A stretch of DNA of 64,000 nucleotides from Verticillium longisporum (lineage: Eukaryota; Ascomycota; Sordariomycetes; Glomerellales; Plectosphaerellaceae), in contig JAETXT010000003.1 of the NCBI GenBank assembly GCA_019188255.1, forward strand, positions 6,324,001-6,388,000, in the 5' to 3' direction. The notes beneath the pieces are model-generated. The model was not told the origin of the DNA and searched no databases. It was given only the letters and a program-made list of their open reading frames with translations. Every line of letters begins with the position of its first letter. Within the stretch, counting starts at the first letter, position 1. This document shows positions 13,020 through 23,729 of this stretch, one piece after another. The position numbers and the translations under genes were made by a program.

Positions 13020-13047
<28 letters not shown>
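13020..13047. repeat. CT dinucleotide microsatellite
   Basis: An almost pure run of about 13 CT units, visible directly in the sequence. Confidence 0.9.
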
Positions 13048-13050
<3 letters not shown>

Positions 13051-13782
13051 CTTCGGGCTGCTCCTCTGATGCGCGCTCGACAGAACGAGTGCCCGCCCTG
13101 ATCACACGGCGTCGTTGGCCACCTGCCCCGAGGGACCTATGATGGGGCCTTCTCACGCCTGGTTGTTCCATCAACGACAGATGCAGACGGACCCCTTGGC
13201 GGTGCAGGGGCACAGGCAAATCTAGCAAGACCCCGTCTTGGCCCCCTCAGGCACCAGACTGCCGCAAGGGGGTTAGGCGGCGGCGGCGGCGGCGTACTGG
13301 GAAATGGCACTCCTTTCCCAGCACATGACATCGTGTGCCCCCATCGGCCCCCCCCTCTGGCGCGCTGCTGCAGGTGGGAGAGTACTGCTGCTGCACGCCA
13401 GGCCGTCTCCTGGGGCACCCATCTCGGCCGGACGACTTAGATCGTGGCAGATCGAACGCGCTCGAGCGATGAGGGTGTGGTGTATGGCGTGCCTTTCAGG
13501 GGGAACTGTCAGGGGCCGGGTAGGCGGGCGAGCGTTGCCCCAAGTCGTCGTCGTGCAGTGCAGAGGGGGGCAGCAGAAAACGAGAGCCCTGTTCCCAAAC
13601 GGCATTCGGAGGACCAATGGGCCAATGAGGGGCGCCAGCAACTTTGTTTTGGTCGTGGTTCTTGACTCGGAACCGAATGCCCTTGGAGCAGCGTGTCCCC
13701 GACGACAGACGGCATGATCCCCTCCACGCGAGCCAGTGACAGGTGCCGCTGCTGCACACGAAGACGTGGAATCCTCACGTCG

Positions 13783-13805
13783 CTCGACTCGACTCGACTC
13801 GACTC
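13783..13805. repeat. Pentanucleotide repeat (CTCGA)n
   Basis: Between four and five perfect copies of the 5-bp unit CTCGA lie in tandem. Confidence 0.9.
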
Positions 13806-14913
13806 AGGTTCCTTCGTGATGCTAAAAACGCGAGGTCCCGGACCGCTTCCCAATCTAACCACATGCGTCCGGGGGGCCTGGCCTAGCAACGGATAGTCCG
13901 TCGGTAGCCCACAGCGCCTGTCCCCTCGACTTCGGACGACATTTCCTTTGTCTTTCAGGTTATATACCCACCGCCATCGACGCCGAACAGGAGGCGGGCG
14001 ATAGGCGCCCGACTGGGCCATAGTGTGGAGCTGTCACGTCCGTTTCGGCCAAAACGGGGATGGATCGATGTTGTGTTTTGGGGAGGGCTTTCGTTATGTC
14101 GACTATCAAACAATGCGAGCCCGACGCCTACCATTCCTGGGATGATGGGCGGAGGCGAATATGCACCGACAACGTGGGCCAAATGATACCCTCATTCGAC
14201 AAGATTGGCCACAGATTGCGCGAATGAAGATTGAACTTTGTCCAGAAGGAGGGAGGCAGACTGCCACTTTCTCCGGTGTCTCGTCAATCTGCTGTTTGTC
14301 GATCTACCAACGAGGCAGCACCACATTGTTGCGGCGATCTGACGGTTGACAGTTTGGCAGTCGACAGGCGGGGGACGGCACGAATGCTGGCTGACGTTGT
14401 CTTGCTGGTCCGCCAACATGCATGGACGGATGGAGACGAGACTCACTGCTCTGGATTGGCGTCTGTTGCATCCATGCCTGAGGTCGACGTTGATGATCCT
14501 TGTCGCCTCCTTTTCGGGTGCAGACGCACAAACACGCAAAAATCTGATCAGAGTTCGCGGTGATCGTCTGACAATGTCTTCTTCACCCAGTCGTGCGAAC
14601 AAAGAATGGCATGTGTGTGCCAGATGAGGAGGCAAATCTCCTGTGGGAGCCACCTGTGTTTCACTGGCGGCGACCAGGGGCGCGGTTCTCCCTGCAGCCG
14701 CAATTGTTTCTTCTGGCGGAATTGGAAAGTTAGGGGTCCTGGGGCCAAGCTTGTCGGCGGGCGGCGAAGGTTCATCTCACTATGAGAGATTGACATCAAC
14801 AACGAGCCCCCGGATCATGCCAGGCCGAGCGAGCCTGACGAGCCACCCTGATCGGAGGCGGCCTGCACCGAGTGAGAGAATGGAGCTCATGGGCTTCTTT
14901 GCGAGTTGGCATC

Positions 14914-15023
14914 GGCATGTCCTGAAAATGGCAGGGGCATCTCCTGAAAATGGCAGGGGCATCTCCTGAAAATGGCAGCGGCATCTCCTGAAAATGGCAG
15001 CGGCATCTCCTGAAAATGGCAGG
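14914..15023. repeat. 22-bp minisatellite, five copies
   Basis: The core TCCTGAAAATGGCAG begins at 14920, 14942, 14964, 14986 and 15008, so the period is exactly 22 bp. Copies differ only at one G/C position in the linker (GGGGCAT or GCGGCAT) and by one base in the first copy. The array lies in non-coding DNA about 520 bp before the peroxin start. Confidence 0.95.
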
Positions 15024-15120
15024 ACGGCGTGTGGGCTTTCTCCCTTCTTGCGCTATCAGTGCACTGGCCATGGCTGCCCCACTGAAGAGTGCCCTGTGAA
15101 CGCCTGAAGGGCCTGGGTGT

Positions 15121-15188
15121 CTACCTACCTAGGTACCTTAGGTACCTACTTCGGTAGGTACCTAGGTAAGCAAGTAAGGTACCTAGGA
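15121..15188. repeat. TACCTAGG-type palindromic patch with cTTCGg hairpin
   Basis: The patch is built of TACCTA/TAGGTA tokens. Within it, 15139-15149 (TAGGTACCTAC) and 15154-15164 (GTAGGTACCTA) are perfect reverse complements separated by TTCG. This gives an 11-bp stem closed by C-G around a UUCG tetraloop if transcribed. Confidence 0.9.
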
Positions 15189-15542
15189 GCAGAGAGGACG
15201 GCTGACAAAGATGTGGAGTGCGCACTTCGACGGTGATGTCAGTCAGGTCGGGCCAGAGCTCGCGTCACATGCGTACCCCCATGGCCGAAACCTCCAAGTC
15301 GCAACCTCGTCAACGTCAATCCCCCATTCTCGTTTCCATTCTCGCAGAACCGACAGCAAAGCTCGTGGGTGGAAGAACGGCTTGCTCAGAAGAGGTTGAC
15401 CGGCTGATCCTCGATAACACCCGCCGTGCCGCATCTCGGAATGATGACTTGATCCAGAGGCCGCTCTCTTCGTCTTCAGCATTTCACCCCACCACCATTC
15501 CTGATCGAACACACGCGCGCACACGCGCTGTGTCTGACCATC

Positions 15543-17202
15543 ATGGATGAATACACCACAGACCTCTTCATCCCGCGTCAGGACTCGCCAGAGCCCCCCG
15601 CTCATCACGAGGATGTTTTCGACGAGCAGCCTCCATCAACACCTCCTCGTCCACAGCAGCGGCAGCAGCGGCAGCAGCAGCAGCAGCAGCAAAACCAGCA
15701 CGACGATCAAAACGCCAGCGACACCTCGCCCTTGTCGGGTCGCAAAGGCTTCCGCGGCCGCGTAGCTGGTGCCGCCCTGACGAAGAAGCATAGCATACAG
15801 GATCGTCTCGTGGAAAAGTTTGCCCCCCGGCTGCTTTCTCTCTTCGCAAGACCTCTAGGCTGACCCCCCCTCCAGACTCCTGCAACAGGTCATGCCCGAC
15901 TCGGAAGGCATCAGCGCCGGCGATGAACCGCTCGCCGACGGCATCCCCTCCGACAAGAAGCCCGCCTTTGCTGAGCGGCCCAACTTCAACATCACGACAA
16001 TGTCCAACAACTTCCGACGCTTCAACGCCCGCATCGGCGTCGTCTTCCAGTTCCAGGCCCAGGCCACGCGCCTCGTCACATGGCAGCATCCCACCCACAC
16101 GCTGTCCTTCCTCTCCGTCTACACATTTGTCTGTCTCGACCCCTATCTCATCGTTGCCCTGCCGCCGGCCATCCTCTTGCTCGCCGTCTTCATCCCCTCC
16201 TTCCTCGCCCGCCACCCGGCGCCGCCCTCGGGCACCCTCTCCTCCGAGCAGTCCTTCGGCTACTCCCCGCGCGGCCCGCCCCTCGCCCCGGCCCCGACTG
16301 TCAAGCCTGTCAAGGAGCTCTCGAAGGACTTCTTCCGCAACATGCGCGACCTGCAGAACGTCATGGACGACTTCTCCAACGCCCCCGACCGCATCATCGC
16401 CCACTACCAGCCCCTGACCAACTTCTCCGACGAGCCCCTCTCGTCCTCCCTCTTCGCCGGCCTCACCCTCGCCGCCCTCGCCCTCACCATCACGGCCGCT
16501 CTGCTGCCGTGGCGCTTCATCCTCCTCCTGCTCGGCTGGGCCGCCATCTTCCTCGCCCACCCCACCATTGCGACGTCCCTGACGACGGCCCACAAGGTGC
16601 ACGTCGCGCCGCACGAGCGCCGCGCCGTCAGCTCCCTGCGCGCCTTTGCCGCGCGCGACACGATCCTCGACTCGGCCCCCGAGACGCGCGAGGTCGAAAT
16701 CTTTGAGCTCCAGCGCGCCGCACCCGCCTCGGGCGAGTGGGAGCCCTGGCTCTTCTCACCCTCGCCCCACGACCCCCTCTCGGCGCCGCGCATCGCCCAC
16801 CACCGCCCCGTCGGCGCCCGCTTCTTCGAGGACGTCCGCCCGCCCGACGGCTGGGTCTGGAGCGAGAAGAAGTGGGCCCTCGACCTCTGGAGCCGCGAGT
16901 GGGTCGAGGAGCGCATCATCACGGGCGTCGAGGTCGAGACCGAGGGCGAGCGCTGGGTCTACGACATGTACGACGAGCGCGAGGCCGCCGCCGCCCGCGC
17001 CGCCGAGCGCATGCCCGCCGATGACGACGAGGGCGGGCCCGCCGACGTTGTCGACTGGAGCGTCCGCGGCCGCCCCAAGGTCGTGCCGCTGCCGAGCGGG
17101 GAGGAGGGCGAAGACGGCGAGGGCCGCCGCGGCGAGTGGCGGCGCCGCCGGTGGGTGCGCCTCGTCAAGAGGCGGGCCCGCACCGGCAGCGAGAGTGCGT
17201 AG
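15543..17202 (+). CDS. Pex24-family peroxisomal membrane peroxin (Pex28/29/30-32-like)
   Basis: The exons are 15543-15817 and 15876-17202, giving 533 residues. The intron (58 nt, GTTTGC...CCAG, branch CTGAC) joins DRLVEK to LLQQVMP. The protein probably acts in peroxisome number, size and ER contact. The N-terminus is acidic and disordered with a polyglutamine tract at about residues 38-50. A hydrophobic helical region follows (FLSVYTFVCLDPYLIVALPP and the adjacent AILLLAVFIPSFLA), then a linker and a second hydrophobic hairpin (ALTITAALLPWRFILLLLGW). The C-terminal half has the dysferlin-like pattern of this family: EIFELQR, EWEPWLFS, PPDGWVWSEKKWALD, WVYDMYDE. The basic, disordered tail is unusually GC-rich. 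The specific paralogue cannot be fixed. The gene converges on the prenyl diphosphate synthase gene. Confidence 0.85.
15655..15692 (+). repeat. CAG-rich trinucleotide repeat in peroxin exon 1
   Basis: Tandem CAG with CGG interruptions encodes the glutamine-rich tract in the disordered N-terminus. Confidence 0.9.
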
Positions 17203-17879
17203 GACGAGAGCGCGGACTGTTTTTCACCTGCCAAGTCGGTTGTCATGGGCGTTCAGCGTAGCCTTTTGTTGTACCAGAATGGATGGCCATCACATGACAT
17301 GAGATCACGAGACCAGCATCGCGCGAGTGGTGTCAACACATTTTATGACGAGTATTCTGGCCAACGGTCTCCACGTTTTGTTCACATGAATATTTGGCAT
17401 TATTGATTTCGATCGAAAATTCCCGCCAAAGCTGCATTCTGCCCAAGCTCTCCTGACACGAACACCTGCCAAGTCTCACACGAGACACGTCACCAGATCC
17501 AGGTCCAAGCAAAGTATCAAAGGTATCATAAGCTCGTCGCCTGCCCAGCCATACCCCACCCCCTCGATGCCCCTGCTCGAGATGACGCTTCTCTGTCCAC
17601 TATTCTGCTGACATGTCGTCAAGATGCCTGACGGCGCCTGTGAAATCATGGCTATCGACCCATATGCGCTCTTGGTTGAGCGAAAGAGTATGAACAAAGG
17701 AAAAGAACATGAGTAAAAGATCGGCCTGTACATTCCTTCCCGCTCTCCTTCTGATGTCAAGCCCGACCGTTCCCCAGTGCTGGTGATTGGTGTGTCCGTA
17801 GATGTGTACCACCTGGAACGCCGCAGATCCGGGTTTGATCCTCATGGACCTCTTCAGAACTCTCCTCAGCTGGCGTCTC
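17203..17879. other. Convergent intergenic region
   Basis: These are the 3' flanks of the peroxin and of the diphosphate synthase, which face each other. No gene or clear repeat is seen. Confidence 0.6.
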
Positions 17880-19085
17880 CTAAACGCACATCTTGTCGAG
17901 GATGGCCTGGATCCCCGCCCCAAAGGTGCCCGACTCGTCAATCTCGCTGACGAGTTTCCTCGCGCGCGCAATGAGCACGTCAATCACCTGGCGGGTGTAC
18001 TCGAAGGAGCCCGTCCGCTCCATAAACGAGACGGCGTAGCGCTTGACCTCGACATCTGACGTCTTCTGACCTAGAATGTTGATGAGCTGCAAGTTGCCCG
18101 GGTCGGTCCGGATGGAGTGGATGACGGGAAAGCTGAACTTGCCCTCAGTCAGGTCTTCGCACATGCCCTTGTTGTTAGAGTACTCTTTGCTGTTGAGGTT
18201 CATGTAGTCATCGCGGATCTGGAAGACCAGTCCAAAGACATTGACAAGAGGGACGCAGTCGACGTGGCGGCGCGACTCGGCCTGCATGAGCTTGATGCCG
18301 AGGCGGAAGAGGCCACCAGTCTTGTTGCCGACCATCTCGAGGTAGTCATCCTCGGTCGGGCAGGTGAGCGTATCACGCCAGTAGAGATCCATACCCTGGC
18401 CACGGTGCAGGTTGACGAGCTCCTCGGTGAAAATGTTGATGGTGTCAGGGTTGTTGAGCTTCTGGAGCTCCTGCAAAGCGCAAAAGTAGATGTAGTTGGC
18501 CGAATTGATCGTTTGTGGAACGCCGAAAATGTTGTGCGCCACGGGAAGACCTCGGCGCAGGGAACTCGAGTCTTCGACGTCGTCTATGAGCAGACTGGCC
18601 GTGTGAAGCATGCCTACAACCTTGTTGATCACCACGAGGCTCTCGTGGGGCACATCGAGCCAGGCGTTGAAAGCGTTGATGACCTGCGAGCGAAAGTCTT
18701 TGCCGGGCTGGGCAATGAGGTAGTCATACGGACCGGCAACAACTCTCTCCTTTTCCTCAGGCCACGGCCGCGTGCTCGTGACGTTGAGGTCTTGGGTCGC
18801 ATAGCGGTTAGGGTCAGGAGGCGGGGGCGGCTTCATAGTGACGGTGAAGGAGGTGGTCTGCAAGTTCGAAGATGCGATGGCGGGTCGATGAGGTACCTTC
18901 TGATTCTGTGAGAGCCAGTCGCTTTCAGGGACGGGGCGAAGTACAGATTTAGAAGGAATATGTCCAAGTGTGCCGTTGCCGGCGGAAGAGGTTCGTGGAG
19001 GAATGGCGTTGGGTGAGGCAAGCGCGGCGCTGAGAATGGAGGGGCCGGAGAAGGGAGGTGATCCGGCGTTACTTGAAGGCGACAT
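17880..19085 (-). CDS. Geranylgeranyl diphosphate synthase (primary-metabolism type)
   Basis: This is an intronless 401-residue protein. The start chosen is the ATG at 19083-19085. The frame stays open for 20 more codons upstream but offers no ATG. It condenses isopentenyl diphosphate with allylic diphosphates to C20, for protein prenylation and isoprenoids. The first Asp-rich motif is in [10 protein letters not shown], followed by the SSLRRG basic motif. The second is the fungal variant IRDDYMNL followed by [15 protein letters not shown]. The first 90 residues are a Ser/Pro-rich extension, common in filamentous ascomycete enzymes such as Neurospora al-3. No terpene cyclase, P450 or prenyltransferase gene lies nearby, so a secondary-metabolite role is not indicated. 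Confidence 0.95.
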   Translation of the reverse strand: MSPSSNAGSPPFSGPSILSAALASPNAIPPRTSSAGNGTLGHIPSKSVLRPVPESDWLSQNQKVPHRPAIASSNLQTTSFTVTMKPPPPPDPNRYATQDLNVTSTRPWPEEKERVVAGPYDYLIAQPGKDFRSQVINAFNAWLDVPHESLVVINKVVGMLHTASLLIDDVEDSSSLRRGLPVAHNIFGVPQTINSANYIYFCALQELQKLNNPDTINIFTEELVNLHRGQGMDLYWRDTLTCPTEDDYLEMVGNKTGGLFRLGIKLMQAESRRHVDCVPLVNVFGLVFQIRDDYMNLNSKEYSNNKGMCEDLTEGKFSFPVIHSIRTDPGNLQLINILGQKTSDVEVKRYAVSFMERTGSFEYTRQVIDVLIARARKLVSEIDESGTFGAGIQAILDKMCV

Positions 19086-22000
19086 GGTCTTGTGATTGCT
19101 GGGTGAACGTTTGGATGCGCAAGAGGTCGTTTCCTTCTTAAGCAAACGAGGGGTTGAGGCGGGCGGGCGAGTTGAATGGTTGGCGTTTGTGTGATGAGCT
19201 AGCGGTTCCGGCGGGTGTCTGCAAGGGCGGTTGTCGTCATCACACGAGGTTTTCGAGGCTCCTTCTGAGGTTCTGAGCCCAGTCCCAGCAGAGATGAGAC
19301 GAGGACCGGCGTCAAGGTCAGAAGCGGGCCAGGCACCAGGATATTGCTGTTTGTTTGTCTAGATGCGGAGGCGCCCTGCGGTCAGCGCGGGTCGCTAGTT
19401 TGGTTTGTTCCGGTAGTACAACAGAGGGCTATGGTGGCTTGGGAAAAAGGGCGCGGATGAGAGGGGTTGAGATGGGCGATGAGGTTATGTGTCAAGTCAG
19501 GTAAGGTGATGATGTGAGGAAGCGTTGAGCGTCGAGCGTTGACAGGCTGCAACGTCATGAGGTGCGGGTGGTAGTGGGGTTCGGCTCAGTGCAAGGCTGA
19601 ACTGAGTGAACCCAACACCTCGTGTGGAGTCAAGTCACAAGCCGCGCCACTGAGACAATACGAATAATGCTTCGGCTGCACCGCTCAAGGTACCTCTCCG
19701 GCACAGATGGCACAGTCCACAAGAGAGAACAATGCTGTCGGTCTCTGTCTTCGAGCATCCGCATACGGCAACGAAGTGCAACGGTGGTGCACGAAAGCAA
19801 CAGTGGTGCTCGAAGAACAAGGAGATGGGAAATGGCCATGCAGTAGCAAAGTGGTCCAATGCAGGGAGAGAGGAATTGTGTGTGTCTGCGTCAGAGGAAG
19901 AGAAGAGACACCTGGTTGCATGTCGAAGAAAGGCAATACCAGCAAGAGGAACAATAGCAACGGCATTCAGGTAAAGAAGAGAGAGAGAGAAAACAGCCGA
20001 TGGGAACTGGTGCTTCTTGTTGCCAAGAGGCTACATACCTCGAGGAGACAGCAGATGGGTATCGGCTGACAGTGACGTTGTAGTTTTGCCGCCGCCCAAC
20101 GGTGTTGCAGATTCGCGTTGTGGCTGACAGGCTCGTGATCGTGAGGAGAAGAATTGGAGTTTGTGTTGCGGGAGCTGTTTGGAGCTCTTATCGATTGACC
20201 ACGGGGTGCGGGTGATTTTGGAGTCGTCGTCGGTGTCGGTGTTGCTGCAACACCGACAGCGCCGCAGCATGTAGTAGACGTCATCGATACTTGGAGCGAC
20301 CGGGGCAGGACTCGTAAGAACCAACAAGAATGGCCTGGGTAGGATTGATCAAATGGGTCCCCGGAGGCTTTACTCGGTCTTGGAACACAAGTGGTGACAC
20401 GACGAGGTCCTCATCAGGCCCTGTGCGCCTACCTCAATGTGTCATGACCACCGATGGTCAAATGCGCAATCGCCTGCAAGTATGGAGCCGAGTCGGGATG
20501 AATGCGAGTGCGAAGGGCCGTTGAGGAATCCGCCAGCGCTGAAGAGTCTTGGAAAGATTTTTTCTTGGAAAGAAGAAATGAAGGAAAGCCGAGAAGAAGA
20601 TGGTCCCGAACGACGAGGGTGCGGCTTGATCTCCATGTCTCTGAACCATCTCGCATCGTCCCCAAAACCGTTTGTTGGTCGTCGAATCCCAGATGGCTTT
20701 CTGCGGCCTTCAGGTCAAGCAAGCCCCCTCCGCTCAGACATACTCATCTCGCTCGTCCGTCCCACCGCTCTCGTTCGAAGGTCAGATCCATCACCTCGAC
20801 GGCGCCTGCTGGCTCGCTTCGTTGGCGCCACGGGCGTAGGCGGGCCTGGGTAATCTCTCACACTTGTCGCCAATCTGGCAGCATAATTTCGACTGCTGTG
20901 CTGTGCCATGCTCGAGGACGTCGTGCAGCCTAATCCCGTGGTCGCCTGTAGGAAACTTCAGCGCTGTTGCGCCCCTGGTCGCGAACGGCGTGGGCGGGTA
21001 TGCTGCTGTGACAGGTGGAGAAGCGGCGATCAGGCACACCGCTTGCCTCACCTTACCCTGGCGCCTGGTATGCCCCAAGCCTGTCACACCAGCCAAGTGT
21101 TGCGAGGTGCTCATTATGCGGTCCACCTGGTATCTTCCAGAGGCGGCACTACTCGAGATGGCTGTCTCATCCGCGCCTTACATGGAAGCAACAGCAGTCG
21201 ATTCGGCTCAAGAGTGATGAGCGGTGTTCCAGGCGCGGGGTTCGAAAGCAATGGCGCTCGACAGCCGAGGTGAGACAAATATGGGATGATACAGCAATGC
21301 TGCCAGGCATATCAGGCTGGGCCGACCAAAGCTGTTGCTGCTCCTTCAAATGCCAGAGCAGCCCTCGTATAAACCTGCCGTCGCTGGCGAGGTGAGCTGG
21401 CAGGGTTCCATTCATCTTGGGTTGCCGGTGACAGTAAGGTGTGAACGGCATTGGCATGCTTGGGTTGACCTGGCCATGGGTCATGTCGTATGAGTTCCGA
21501 ACCTTCTGACCCTCTGAATCTGCTTGTCTTACCCAAGCAGGTTCCGAGGCGGGCTGTTGACTCATGAGCCCATGTGGTTTGCTACCTTCTACCTCGTTGA
21601 CGGGCAGGAGTGAACCGGCGGAATGGGAGAAGAAAGGCAAAATGTGGGGGAGGAATGGGTGTCCCCCCCGCCGGGGCGCCGACTGGCAGGCTCGATGGGC
21701 CGTTGTGCATGATGCATGCGCCCGAGTGGAGCCCCAGGTCCCCTGCGGTTGCCGGGCCACCTGCAGTCGGTCGTCGCAGCCCGATGCACCTTCTCGGACG
21801 CCCATCTAAACACCACCCTCAACCTCCATCTGACCCTTAAACCGTGACATTGGAATCCAACGCGACCTTGGCTCCCCTTCCCTTCCCTTTTCCTCTTTTT
21901 GTCTCGCACACACTCCCCCTCCACCGGTTCACTGCTCCACAGCCCGCGAGGAAGTGCAGCGTGTGCCTTTCTTTCCCATTCGTTCCATCTGTATTAACAC

Positions 22001-22160
22001 CCTGAACCAAAACCCCATAAAACGTCAACAAGTCCACCACTCCCAATCACACAAATCACCTAAACCACCACCGGAACCCTGACTCTCCTTTTTCTGTCTG
22101 TCCAATTCTACTTGATACCCCATCGCAACATTCACGCCGAACGAGGGCGCCACGGTCACG
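19086..22160. other. 3.1-kb divergent spacer
   Basis: The spacer lies between the diphosphate synthase and cdc14, transcribed in opposite directions. Open frames here are short, overlapping and without domains. The last 250 nt before cdc14 are pyrimidine-rich, as in fungal 5' leaders. Confidence 0.55.
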
Positions 22161-23174
22161 ATGGAAGCGCTTCTCTCTCTCGCCTTCGACAACCTCTCCT
22201 CCTATGACGGTCTCAAGATCCGCAAGGGCCTGCGTCAGGTCGAAGGACTGCTTGCCCAGATCTGCCTGTCGACACCGTCCCGTTCGAGATCTTCTTCCTC
22301 CCCCACCAAACCCAATGGCCACAAGCGCTCCGACAGCAAGCTGTCACCCGATCCAAGCGACGCGCCCAACGACGAGCACGACGGCCCAGATCGCAAGTCT
22401 CTGGCTGACCTCGGCGACGACCCGGCCTTCCGCGGGTTCTTCAAACTGCAGGAGGGCTTCGAGTGGAATGTCGCTCTGCGGTTGATCAACACACTCGACC
22501 GACTCATGGCCAAGAGCTCCGATGGCCAGAACGACCTCCTGATCCTCAGTGCCCTCGATGCCATCCAGGGCGTACTGCTGCTGCATCCGCCCAGCAAATC
22601 CCTCTTCTCGCGCGAGCAGTACATGAACGTAAGTGCCATGCGGGCCCCAGCCTCCTCGCTCCTCGCTGACATGAGAACACAGCTCCTTCTCGACCTCCTC
22701 GAACCCGTCAACTGCCCCGCTATCCAGTCCGCCACCCTCCTCACCGTTGTCGTCGCCCTCATCGACACACCCACAAACACCCGCACATTCGAGGCCCTCG
22801 ATGGCCTCCTCACCGTCACCTCCCTTTTCAAATCCCGCTCCACCTCTCGCGAAGTCAAGCTCAAGCTGGTCGAGTTCCTCTACTTCTACCTCATGCCCGA
22901 GGTCCCATCTATCCCTTGGGCCGATGCCCGCGACTCAGTACCCGCCATGCTCCAGCGCAGCCCGAGCAAGCTGGCGAGCGCTTTTGGACACAAGCGCGGT
23001 CACTCGCGCGCCGACAGCAGCGTCAGTGCCAGCGCTCGCAGCCGCGCCGGTAGCGAGAGCGAAGGCACGCTGAGCACGGAGGAAAAGCAGGCCCTCCTGG
23101 GGCGGCACCTCAGCAGCGTCGAGGATCTTGTCAAGGACTTGCGCACGAGCACGCCCTTTGGTGGCGTCTTGTGA
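22161..23174 (+). CDS. cdc14: Septation initiation network protein Cdc14 (fission-yeast type)
   Basis: The exons are 22161-22628 and 22683-23174, giving 319 residues. The 54-nt intron (GTAAGT...ACAG, branch CTGAC) is in frame, so an unspliced reading is also open, but the signals are clear. This family is the partner of the Sid1 kinase in the septation network and is not the Cdc14 phosphatase. Recognisable segments are the N-terminal MEALLSLAFDNLSSYDGLKIRKGLRQVE, in which LKIRKGLRQVE is helical. A helical core with NTLDRLMA, LLILSALDAIQGVLLLHP and LLLDLLE follows, then EVKLKLVEFLYFYLMPE. The C-terminus carries a Ser-rich loop and the ending SVEDLVKDLRTSTPFGG. The linker at about residues 38-70 is charged and disordered. 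The pairing with a Pom1-like kinase in the same window is by position only. Confidence 0.9.
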   Translation: MEALLSLAFDNLSSYDGLKIRKGLRQVEGLLAQICLSTPSRSRSSSSPTKPNGHKRSDSKLSPDPSDAPNDEHDGPDRKSLADLGDDPAFRGFFKLQEGFEWNVALRLINTLDRLMAKSSDGQNDLLILSALDAIQGVLLLHPPSKSLFSREQYMNVSAMRAPASSLLADMRTQLLLDLLEPVNCPAIQSATLLTVVVALIDTPTNTRTFEALDGLLTVTSLFKSRSTSREVKLKLVEFLYFYLMPEVPSIPWADARDSVPAMLQRSPSKLASAFGHKRGHSRADSSVSASARSRAGSESEGTLSTEEKQALLGRHLSSVEDLVKDLRTSTPFGGVL

Positions 23175-23729
23175 TTCGGCTGGAGCTCTCGACTCGACAC
23201 TGGATCCTGATTTTCGTTTCCTGCGTTCTTTTGCAGGCTTGCGCAGCTTGGCTGCGTTGCATTTTTACGGTCTTCATCCCTTTGATTCCCCTCGGCGTTG
23301 GGGGAACAGCAGGATGAGCGAGCATTTCTCCAGTTTACATCAATGGTTTTTTTTTAGACGGACTAGCTGGGATTGTATTCTCAGCAAGAAGAAAAGAATG
23401 GCGCAACGCAAAAGTCAGCCGGTGTGTTTTGCTGTTTCTCGCCCCCCGTCATTGGACTGCATATTATCTCAATGCTTCCTCAGGCGTTTACTCTGTTCGT
23501 TGGTCACTCGGTGCTACCAGGTTCTCACTTTTTCCCCCCCTTATTTGCTTTTCTCAAAAGGGTAGCCAACGCATCAGGAGGATCGGTTTCTTTGTCTTTC
23601 ATTTTGCTTTTCCTTAGGCTGGACGGGGGCGGTTCAGAGCCATCATCGTCATTATTAGTTTCATTGGGCGTCTTTCTTCCGCGCTTTGCTGTCTGTCACA
23701 GAACTAGAATCAAGGAGCGCAATGGCTCC
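23175..23729. other. Convergent intergenic region
   Basis: These are the 3' flanks of cdc14 and of the Cys-rich membrane protein gene. The sequence is T-rich with a poly-T run near 23348-23355. No gene is seen. Confidence 0.6.

Larger units (their letters stand above)
11795..15542. other. 3.7-kb divergent spacer with simple repeats
   Basis: This spacer lies between the kinase gene and the peroxin gene, which point away from each other. Apart from a possible 5' exon of the kinase near 11.9-12.2 kb, I see no gene. The many open frames overlap on both strands and are low in complexity. The spacer holds a CT microsatellite, a GACTC repeat, a 22-bp minisatellite and a TACCTAGG palindromic patch, annotated separately. 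Confidence 0.5.

Noticed and set aside
15568..16614. 348-codon open frame antisense to the peroxin
   Set aside because: It is a Gly/Glu/Arg-rich shadow of the GC-rich exon and crosses the real intron.
18117..18911. 264-codon open frame antisense to the prenyl synthase
   Set aside because: It is a shadow of a gene with clear catalytic motifs.
17880..19085. Terpenoid biosynthetic cluster around the prenyl synthase
   Set aside because: The neighbours are a peroxin and a septation protein. No cyclase, P450 or prenyltransferase lies in the window.
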